A program made the position numbers and the translations under genes. The notes under the pieces were generated by a model. That model was given only the letters and a program-made list of their open reading frames with translations. It did no database searches and had not been told where the DNA came from. From Candidatus Pelethomonas intestinigallinarum (lineage in GTDB: Bacteria; Bacillota; Clostridia; Oscillospirales; Oscillospiraceae): 5,144 nt of DNA. Of this stretch, positions 1 through 4,835 are shown one piece after another (the stretch's first letter is position 1; each line of letters starts with the position of its first letter). The stretch spans positions 1 to 5,144 of the forward strand of contig DVGP01000082.1 in NCBI GenBank assembly GCA_018712665.1. Reading direction: 5' to 3'.

Positions 1-77
1 AGGGCAAGCCCCGTCCACGCCCCCATGAGGCGGCGGCCCCGGGCGCGGTCAAATGGATGCTTCGGAAGTTTGGTCAT
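1..77 (-). CDS. 5' part of an unidentified small or membrane-targeted protein, overlapping the virD4 end
   Basis: An open frame starts at an ATG (77-75) in a different frame from virD4 and runs off the left edge. The readable start is MTKLPKHPFDRARGRRLMGA, followed by WTGLA. A GGAGG ribosome site lies at 88-84, six bases before the ATG, inside the virD4 coding region, so the new gene overlaps the virD4 3' end by 29 bp (virD4 stop at 51-49). This arrangement usually means translational coupling. The N-terminus is strongly basic (K, R, R, R, R) and then turns small and hydrophobic, which fits the beginning of a signal peptide or first membrane helix, but only 25 codons are visible. An internal ATG at 26-24 has no ribosome site. 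In Tn1549-type elements small membrane and secretion-channel proteins follow virD4, so a transfer-apparatus component is plausible. The family cannot be named from this fragment. Confidence 0.62.
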   Translation of the reverse strand, partial: MTKLPKHPFDRARGRRLMGAWTGLA

Positions 78-1851
78 ATCGTACCTCCAATTCGTCAGAT
101 TCGGACGCGCCGACGATCTCGACGCCGTCCAGTGAGGTAAAGGGAAAGCTCAGGTCCTCCGCCGCGTAAAGGCAGGTGGGACTATGGACGTAGGGGGCGG
201 CGCCGCCGTCCTCCGTCTCCCGGATGTTGGGGTGCTTCAGGATATCGTATTTGTCGTCGATGACAGGCCGCTCCCCCCGGATCAGGACGATGGCCTTGCT
301 GTTGTCCAGCATCCGCACCTCGTCCGGGGTCATGAGCTCCCGGCCGGTCTGCTGGATACTCTGGGAGTAGGAGCCATTCCGGCCCCGGCTCTGGCTGGCG
401 GTCCTGGTCTGGATCGTCTCCTTGCCCAGCAGCTCGGAGATGTACTTGTGGGATTCTTTCTCGTTGCCGCCCAAATAGATCAGGCTGTCCGCGTTGCCGA
501 TGATGCCCTCCCAGTCGTCCTTGAACAGAGCTTTGAGCTGAGAGATGTTTTGCAGGATGATGGTGGCCATGATGTTGCGGGAGCGCATGGTGGCCTGCAA
601 GCGGGCGTAGCCGTCCGGCAGCGCGACGTTCGCGAACTCGTCGAACATGAGGCGCACGGGGACAGGCAGGCTGCCCCCGTGCACCTTGTCCGCTTGGTAG
701 TACAGCTCCTGGAACGCCTGGGTGTAGAGCATCCCCACGAGGAAGTTGAGGGAGTTGTCGTTGCTGTCCGGGATGACGCAGAAGATGGCCTGTTTGCGCT
801 CACCCAGCTTCTCCAGCTCCAGGGTGTCCCGGGAGGTGACGTCCCGCACCTCATGGAGGGTGAACACGGACAGGCGCACGGCGGCGCTCACCAGGATCGA
901 GCGGGCGGTCTTGCCGGCGGCCTGCTTGAAGATATGGTACTCCCGCACGGCGATGTGGTCCGGCTGTTCCTCCTCCAGGGCCTCGAACAGCAGATCCAGC
1001 GCGGACTTGTAGCCGTCGTCGTCCTCCTTGGCCCCGCCGTACTCGATCATGGTCAGGATCATCTCCATGGTCTGTTCCTCCGGCGGGGCCTCATGGAGCA
1101 GGTAGAGCATGAGGGCGCTGTCCAGGGCGGTCTCGGACTTCTGCCAAAACGGGTCGTTCTGCTGGGCGTTTTTTGGCGTGGTATTCTGGATCAGGTTGTC
1201 GATGAGGCGGAACACGTCGGCGTCCTTGCGGATATAGTGGAACGGGTTGTAGCGGTCCGAATGGGACAGGTCCACCAAGTCGAATACCCGCAGGACATAG
1301 CCCCGCTTGAGGAGCAGCGGCCCCACGGCCCGGACGAGCTCCCCTTTCGGATCTGTGGCGATAAACGAGGCGTTCGCCAGCATGATATTGGGTTTCACCA
1401 GGAAGCGGGTCTTGCCCGCGCCGGAGCCGCCGATCACGATCTGCAGCAGGTTCCGCCGGTGCTGTTTCCCGTTCAGGCCCATTCGCAGGTGCTGGGTCAG
1501 GATGACGTCGCGGTCCGGGTGCTTCCGGTCTCGGTACTTCCGATCCAGCGCCCGCGCGTCGCCCCAGGCGGCGCTGCCGTGCTCCTCGCCTGGGCGGCGG
1601 TTCACCTGCCCTGAGTAGTAGAGGGCGATGGCGAAGGCGTAGAGCGCCAGAGCGCCCAACAGAAATCCCGGCGTGTCCGCCGTCCAGCGGACATATAAGG
1701 GCGACCCCATCACCTGGGAAAACGCCTCCATCCAGTCAAAGACGGTCATGCCGTCTTCATAGGCGAAGGCCGCCGCGGCGGCCAGCCACAGGACAGGGAT
1801 GGTCAACAGGGCCCACATGGGTAGATCCGTCTTGAAGCTTTTCTTTTTCAC
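49..1851 (-). CDS. virD4: VirD4/TraG-family type IV secretion coupling ATPase (conjugative DNA transfer)
   Basis: Coupling protein that docks the relaxase-DNA complex at the inner face of a conjugative type IV secretion channel and energises transfer by ATP hydrolysis. Numbering from the GTG at 1851 (600 residues): two membrane helices at about 11-31 and 61-80, joined by a short outer loop, then a cytosolic motor domain. Walker A is GGSGAGKT at 141-148, with a following ATDPKGE motif (165-171) typical of TraG/VirD4. Walker B is LMFDEFAN at 401-408, and QNISQL (434-439) matches the conserved glutamine motif of the family. Length and order fit the Clostridia/Tn1549 CD1115-type VirD4, and the protein looks intact. 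I prefer GTG at 1851 because GGAG (1862-1859) precedes it by seven bases. A TTG ten codons upstream (1881) has no ribosome site and would place the 17-bp palindrome inside the gene. The usual PcfB/DUF3801 neighbour is not seen upstream. Known: family role. Inferred: membership of an integrative conjugative element. Confidence 0.95.
   Translation of the reverse strand: MKKKSFKTDLPMWALLTIPVLWLAAAAAFAYEDGMTVFDWMEAFSQVMGSPLYVRWTADTPGFLLGALALYAFAIALYYSGQVNRRPGEEHGSAAWGDARALDRKYRDRKHPDRDVILTQHLRMGLNGKQHRRNLLQIVIGGSGAGKTRFLVKPNIMLANASFIATDPKGELVRAVGPLLLKRGYVLRVFDLVDLSHSDRYNPFHYIRKDADVFRLIDNLIQNTTPKNAQQNDPFWQKSETALDSALMLYLLHEAPPEEQTMEMILTMIEYGGAKEDDDGYKSALDLLFEALEEEQPDHIAVREYHIFKQAAGKTARSILVSAAVRLSVFTLHEVRDVTSRDTLELEKLGERKQAIFCVIPDSNDNSLNFLVGMLYTQAFQELYYQADKVHGGSLPVPVRLMFDEFANVALPDGYARLQATMRSRNIMATIILQNISQLKALFKDDWEGIIGNADSLIYLGGNEKESHKYISELLGKETIQTRTASQSRGRNGSYSQSIQQTGRELMTPDEVRMLDNSKAIVLIRGERPVIDDKYDILKHPNIRETEDGGAAPYVHSPTCLYAAEDLSFPFTSLDGVEIVGASESDELEVRYDQTSEASI
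84..88 (-). promoter_or_regulatory. Ribosome binding site (GGAGG) of the overlapping downstream gene
   Basis: GGAGG on the minus strand is separated by six bases (TACGAT) from the ATG at 77-75. It lies inside the 3' coding end of virD4. It is the main reason for accepting the overlapping gene start. Confidence 0.65.
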
Positions 1852-1858
1852 GCTCGCT

Positions 1859-1862
1859 CTCC
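1859..1862 (-). promoter_or_regulatory. Ribosome binding site deciding the GTG start of virD4
   Basis: GGAG on the minus strand lies seven bases before GTG (1851-1849). It is separated by one base from the edge of the 17-bp palindrome at 1864-1880. No comparable site precedes the alternative TTG at 1881. Confidence 0.6.
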
Positions 1863-1863
1863 G

Positions 1864-1880
1864 TGTCCCAAGTTGGGACA
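1864..1880. promoter_or_regulatory. Perfect 17-bp palindrome, candidate operator in the virD4 leader
   Basis: TGTCCCAA-G-TTGGGACA on the plus strand reads as an 8+1+8 perfect inverted repeat. It sits one base upstream of the virD4 GGAG site and immediately after a -10-like TCTAAT (1887-1882). A start point set by that -10 would fall inside the palindrome, which is where a dimeric repressor would bind. As RNA it could also form a 7-bp stem with a 3-base loop next to the ribosome site. The regulator is unknown, and operator function is inferred from symmetry and position. Confidence 0.5.
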
Positions 1881-1881
1881 A

Positions 1882-1887
1882 ATTAGA
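1882..1887 (-). promoter_or_regulatory. Possible -10 element of a virD4 promoter
   Basis: TCTAAT on the minus strand matches five of six bases of TATAAT and lies in the only AT-rich pocket of the gap. The best -35 candidate at 18-base spacing (TTCAGC) matches TTGACA at only three positions and falls in the loop of the preceding hairpin, so the promoter call is weak. Confidence 0.25.
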
Positions 1888-1894
1888 ACGCGGA

Positions 1895-1921
1895 GCGGGG
1901 GCCCCGCTGAAGGGCCCCCGC
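1895..1921 (-). terminator. Candidate intrinsic terminator after the large surface-protein gene
   Basis: A perfect 10-bp stem (GCGGGGGCCC with GGGCCCCCGC) encloses a 7-base loop and starts 12 bases after the stop codon at 1936-1934. On the minus strand it is followed after six bases by a T-rich stretch, TTCTAATTT, rather than a clean run of T. The stem is very stable but the tail is imperfect, so it may only attenuate read-through into virD4. The sequence is its own near reverse complement, and there is no T tract on the plus strand. Confidence 0.6.
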
Positions 1922-1933
1922 CGGTCCGCAAGC

Positions 1934-4309
1934 TCACGCCCACTCCAGGACGAAGACGATGGAGACCACCCGCTCGTCCACAGGCTGGGACAGGGCGGAG
2001 ACCACGGCGTCGTAGGTCAGGGGCAGGCTGCCGTCCAGGGGGATGGTCCAGTCCCCGGTCAAGGCCAGGGCCTCGCTGCCGCCTCTGGCGGAGGTCTCCG
2101 CCCCATTGAGGGCGAAGCCCAGCAGCCTGCTGTCCACCTTCTCCCCTGCCATGTCGGTGTCATAGGGGACCAGGGTCCAGCCGTTGACGGCGGACACCGT
2201 CACCTCCGAGACCCGGACCGGCGCGGTGGAGTGGTTGACGATGGCGGCGCCGGTGGCGGCGTACACCTCCCCCCGCTCGCTCACCGTCAGGGCCAGGGAC
2301 ATGGGGACCGTCACGGAGAACACGGGGAGCAGCTCCCAGTGGGCGTAGTAGGTAGCGGGGCCCGTGCCGGTATAGATCTCGTCGCCGGTCACCTGGGTCC
2401 CGCCACTTTCGGCGGTGAACCATCCCAGGAAGGTGTACCCGTCCTTCAGCGGCTGTGTGGGCAGGACCAGTTTCTCACCGTAGGTCTGGCTGGTGGTCTC
2501 TGTCCTGCCATCTCCCAGATCCCAGGTGATGGTGTACTTCTGGGCCTCCCATCTGGCGTAATAGGTGGCGGGCCCGGCGGTGGTGTAGACCGTGCTGTCC
2601 GTGACCTGAGTGCCGCCACTTTCAGCGGTGAACCAGCCGATGAAGGTGTGTCCCGTCTTGCTGGGCGTGTCAGGCAGGACGAGGGCCTGCCCGTATGTCT
2701 GGCTCGTCGTTTCTCTATCTCCGTCCCCCAGGTCCCAGGTGACGGCATAGCTGTCCGCCTCGAACTGGGCGTAGAAGGTCCGGGCGGCGGTGATGGTGAC
2801 GGTATCATACAGACTGCCCCCGCTGGGGTCGGTGTACCAGCCCCGGAAGCTGTGACCGGTCTTCACCGGGGAAGCGCCAGGGGCCGCGGCCTTGCTCCCG
2901 GAGGTGACGGAGGTGGTAACGCTTCCCTGGCCGTTCACCGTGCCGCCGTTGGTGGAGGCGTCCCAGGTCACGGTGACGGACATGCCGTAGGAACATACGT
3001 CGCACCTGCCGTCCCCGTTGCCGTCCGTGTGACTGCCATAGGTGTAGGTGCTGTACCCGCACAGAGAGCAGGTCTGGGTCCTGCGATGCTGGCTGCTGGA
3101 GTAGGAGGACCAGGAGCCGTAAGTGAAGCTGTGGCTCTCCCGGACGCCGCTGTCCAGATCGCCGCCGCACACGGAGCAGTAGGCGGTCACGGTGTGCTGG
3201 CTGGCGCTGTATTTCTCATAGCGCTCGGCCTGGACGTGCTCCTCGGAGCTGTACCGGATCTCCCCGCACCGGTCGCAGGTCTCGGTCCTGCGGTGCAGGT
3301 ACTCGGTGTAATACTCCCACTCGCCATAGGTGTAAGTACTGTGGGTGACGCCGGAATCCACCAGGTCCCCGCAGCGATAGCAATATTCCCGCCAGGCGCA
3401 GCCGTCCCAGTCGGTGTAGGTGGAGGTGTGGGAGCAGGTGTTCCCGCCGCCTCCACCGCCACCGCCGTCTCCGTCGTCCTTATCATAGGGACAGCCGCAG
3501 TATTTGTCGTAGTCGTCGTACTTGGGGTTGTCCACGATGCAGTCCGTGCGGCCGGTCCAGCAGTTGCAGCCGCCGCAGGTGATGGAGGAATACCCCATCA
3601 CGCCGTACACATCCACGATGGCCGCCTGCCTGTTGTCCTCCGTCCAGGGGTAGTCCAGCAGGGCCTCGTGGACACAGGCGGAGGCCAGGGTCAAGATCCG
3701 GTCCTCGTCGAAGGCGTCCACCCGGAAGGCCCCCTCCGCGATGGTCAGCGGATCGTCCTCGTCGTAGTAGAGCAGGACGGTGTCCAGGCTGGCGCACCCG
3801 GCGAAGGCGTCCGTCCCGATGACCGGGGTGGTATTGGGGAGCTCCACGGTGGTCAGGTTGACGCAGTCCGTGAACCAGTAGGCCAGGTCGGGGATGGAGA
3901 CCGCCTCCATGTCGTCGAACCAGACCTGGGAGATCTCCTCCCGGACCTCCGCCCAGGGCTGGTCGTCCCTGCTGGCGAAGGGGGCCACGCTCCCGGTCCC
4001 GCCAATGGTCAGGATACCGTTTCGGAGGGTCCAGGTCAGCGCGGACTGTCCGATGGTCCCGGAGGCATCCGGCTCGACCTCAGCGGCCACAGAAGCGGCC
4101 TCCAGGCCCGTACCGCCGCAGGTACAGGCGGGAGGCGCTTCGGTCTCCTCCCCATCATCCGCGCAGCAGGGCATGGTACAGGTCCCGGCCTCGCAGCAGT
4201 CGCCCATGCCGGTATCGTCCCCCGCCCCGCTGTCAGCGGCGAAGGCGCTGACGGACAATGCCATCACCAGGGCCAGGATCAGGGCGAGTGTTCTTCGAAT
4301 GTTTCTCAT
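1934..4309 (-). CDS. Secreted multidomain surface protein: BspA-like LRR, CxxC repeats, three InlB B-repeats
   Basis: The predicted secreted protein has 791 residues. Order of parts: Sec signal peptide 1-24 (RR start, hydrophobic core, AFA cleavage); cysteine cluster 38-64 (seven Cys); BspA/LRR_5-like region about 89-207, with the LTWTL...LTIGGTG lead-in and an FAGCASLDTV repeat unit; Cys-rich patch 245-273; eight-glycine linker 282-289; CxxC-knuckle repeats 292-440; InlB B-repeats about 446-518, 520-589 and 590-660 (GWYTD or GWFTAESGG cores); and a C-terminal beta domain 663-791 homologous to the neighbouring 166-residue protein. All 28 Cys lie between 38 and 439. There is no LPXTG motif, membrane anchor or lipobox, so the mode of attachment is unknown. 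ATG at 4309 is chosen because GGAGG (4320-4316) precedes it by six bases. A GTG five codons earlier overlaps the upstream stop and lacks a site. BspA and InlB B-repeat proteins are commonly surface-exposed and adhesive. An adhesin role here is inference. Confidence 0.9.
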   Translation of the reverse strand: MRNIRRTLALILALVMALSVSAFAADSGAGDDTGMGDCCEAGTCTMPCCADDGEETEAPPACTCGGTGLEAASVAAEVEPDASGTIGQSALTWTLRNGILTIGGTGSVAPFASRDDQPWAEVREEISQVWFDDMEAVSIPDLAYWFTDCVNLTTVELPNTTPVIGTDAFAGCASLDTVLLYYDEDDPLTIAEGAFRVDAFDEDRILTLASACVHEALLDYPWTEDNRQAAIVDVYGVMGYSSITCGGCNCWTGRTDCIVDNPKYDDYDKYCGCPYDKDDGDGGGGGGGGNTCSHTSTYTDWDGCAWREYCYRCGDLVDSGVTHSTYTYGEWEYYTEYLHRRTETCDRCGEIRYSSEEHVQAERYEKYSASQHTVTAYCSVCGGDLDSGVRESHSFTYGSWSSYSSSQHRRTQTCSLCGYSTYTYGSHTDGNGDGRCDVCSYGMSVTVTWDASTNGGTVNGQGSVTTSVTSGSKAAAPGASPVKTGHSFRGWYTDPSGGSLYDTVTITAARTFYAQFEADSYAVTWDLGDGDRETTSQTYGQALVLPDTPSKTGHTFIGWFTAESGGTQVTDSTVYTTAGPATYYARWEAQKYTITWDLGDGRTETTSQTYGEKLVLPTQPLKDGYTFLGWFTAESGGTQVTGDEIYTGTGPATYYAHWELLPVFSVTVPMSLALTVSERGEVYAATGAAIVNHSTAPVRVSEVTVSAVNGWTLVPYDTDMAGEKVDSRLLGFALNGAETSARGGSEALALTGDWTIPLDGSLPLTYDAVVSALSQPVDERVVSIVFVLEWA
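1937..2323 (-). other. C-terminal beta domain shared with the 166-residue neighbour
   Basis: Residues 663-791 align by eye with residues 44-166 of the upstream small protein. Both begin SVTVP, then have a V-x-ATxAAI-x-N segment, a V-x-V strand, ALNG versus SLNG, a YDAVVS versus YRAVVN strand and a final IVFVLEW versus VVFTIMA strand. Recurrence of the same domain in adjacent genes suggests a common assembly or anchoring role (inference). Confidence 0.7.
2330..2974 (-). repeat. Three tandem InlB B-repeat (List_Bact_rpt) coding units
   Basis: Three consecutive units of about 70 residues. Each has an entry strand (VTWD or ITWDLGDG), a central GHxFxGW or GYTFLGW core, and a closing strand (TFYAQFE, TYYARWE, TYYAHWE). 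Units two and three have a period of 71 codons (213 bp) and share the stretches ETTSQTYG, GWFTAESGGTQVT and GPATYY. Unit one is more divergent. In Listeria InlB and many Firmicutes surface proteins this fold forms a rod-like stalk or interaction module. Confidence 0.85.
2990..3436 (-). repeat. Array of CxxC knuckle repeats in the surface protein
   Basis: Five CxxC pairs (Cys 310/313, 345/348, 378/381, 414/417, 436/439) are spaced about 33-36 residues apart, except the closer last pair. Three are preceded by histidine in H-RRTETC, H-TVTAYC and H-RRTQTC contexts, and each unit carries aromatic YGxW/Y-type residues. The pattern resembles short zinc-ribbon-like modules seen in clostridial BspA-type proteins. 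For a secreted protein, disulfides are equally possible. The metal is not shown by the sequence. Confidence 0.65.
3689..4045 (-). other. BspA-like leucine-rich repeat region within the surface protein
   Basis: Residues about 89-207 of the 791-residue protein. The lead-in LTWTLRNGILTIGGTG followed by PW is the usual N-terminal cap of BspA-like proteins. It is followed by CVNLTTVELPNT and GTDAFAGCASLDTVLLY, which match the LRR_5 consensus (an AF-x-GC-x-SL core). Only about two to three units are recognisable, fewer than in typical BspA proteins. Confidence 0.65.
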
Positions 4310-4315
4310 GCTTCG

Positions 4316-4320
4316 CCTCC
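4316..4320 (-). promoter_or_regulatory. Ribosome binding site deciding the ATG start of the 791-residue protein
   Basis: GGAGG on the minus strand lies six bases before ATG (4309-4307), directly after the TGA of the upstream gene (4323-4321). Using the GTG at 4324 instead would put this site inside the coding sequence. Confidence 0.7.
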
Positions 4321-4821
4321 TCACTCCACCGCCATGATGGTGAACACCACGGCGGCGGCCTTCACGGCGCTGACCTCCCGGTCCGTGTTCACCACCGCCC
4401 GGTAGTCGATGGCCAGCTCCTCCCCGGCCTTGATGTCCGGGAACGCCTCCCGGGAGATGGTCAGCTCCCCGGCGGCCCTGGTGGGACAGCCGTTGAGGGA
4501 CAGGGCGATGGCCTCCAGCCGTTCCTGGAAGTCCTCGTAGTTCCCAATGGCGTAGGCCCCAGGCCGCACCTCCACCCGTGCGACCCGGATCGTCCCGCGC
4601 TCCGCCGTGTTGCGGATGGCGGCGTTGGTGGCGGTGATGACGTCCCCGTCGATCACGGAGACGGGCAGAGCCGCCGGGACGGTGACGGAGATCCTCTGCT
4701 CCGTGTTGACGATGGTGAGGGTCACGGGGACCTCATGCTCCTGGGAGACGGCGGAGGCGGTGGCCGTCAGGGACAGCGCCAGGGTCAGCCCCAAAAGCAG
4801 GGCCAGAAGTTTCTGTTTCAA
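4321..4821 (-). CDS. Small secreted protein made of the shared SVTVP beta domain
   Basis: A 166-residue protein with a clear Sec signal peptide: KQK start, leucine-rich core to about residue 19, and TASA cleavage near residue 24. The mature part is a short beta-rich lead (EVPVTLTIVN) followed by a domain at 44-166 that matches the C-terminal domain of the downstream 791-residue protein. It has one cysteine (112) and no membrane anchor, LPXTG motif or lipobox. The start is TTG at 4821, supported by a perfect AAGGAGG at 4835-4829, seven bases upstream, which overlaps the TAA of the preceding gene. Eleven bases separate its stop from the ATG of the next gene, so co-transcription is very likely. 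I do not recognise a named family. The beta-strand pattern is reminiscent of small structural surface proteins, and a subunit or partner for the large protein is a reasonable but untested idea. Confidence 0.85.
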   Translation of the reverse strand: MKQKLLALLLGLTLALSLTATASAVSQEHEVPVTLTIVNTEQRISVTVPAALPVSVIDGDVITATNAAIRNTAERGTIRVARVEVRPGAYAIGNYEDFQERLEAIALSLNGCPTRAAGELTISREAFPDIKAGEELAIDYRAVVNTDREVSAVKAAAVVFTIMAVE

Positions 4822-4828
4822 GTCGATC

Positions 4829-4835
4829 CCTCCTT
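4829..4835 (-). promoter_or_regulatory. Perfect ribosome binding site (AAGGAGG) for a TTG start, overlapping the previous stop
   Basis: AAGGAGG on the minus strand shares bases with the TAA stop (4836-4834) of the upstream gene and is seven bases from TTG (4821-4819). The strength of this site makes the non-ATG start credible and points to translational coupling. Confidence 0.8.

Noticed and set aside
184..1614. A 476-codon open frame on the plus strand, opposite virD4
   Set aside because: It is a shadow of the virD4 reading frame, with biased composition (V, L, G, H, Q) and no motif. virD4 motifs on the minus strand are unambiguous.
1673..1694. Inverted repeat TGTCCGC...GCGGACA with a 6-base loop inside virD4
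   Set aside because: It is a seven-base stem within coding sequence between the two membrane helices, with no T tract or other signal. It is expected by chance at this GC content.
1852..1881. TTG at 1881 as the virD4 start
   Set aside because: No ribosome site precedes it, and the 17-bp palindrome would become coding. GTG at 1851 has GGAG at seven bases.
1937..2323. WxL cell-wall binding domain at the C-terminus of the large protein
   Set aside because: The position and beta-rich nature are similar, but the defining WxL motifs are absent. The ending VFVLEW does not match, so the domain is left unnamed.
4310..4324. GTG at 4324 as the start of the large surface protein
   Set aside because: It overlaps the upstream stop codon and would bury the GGAGG site. 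The ATG at 4309 is well placed and gives a normal signal peptide.
1799..4405. An 868-codon open frame on the plus strand, opposite the surface-protein gene
   Set aside because: It is antisense to a gene with a signal peptide, ribosome site and recognisable domains. Its translation is low-complexity G/V/A/P/H-rich without any fold signature, as expected from GC-rich codon bias on the other strand.
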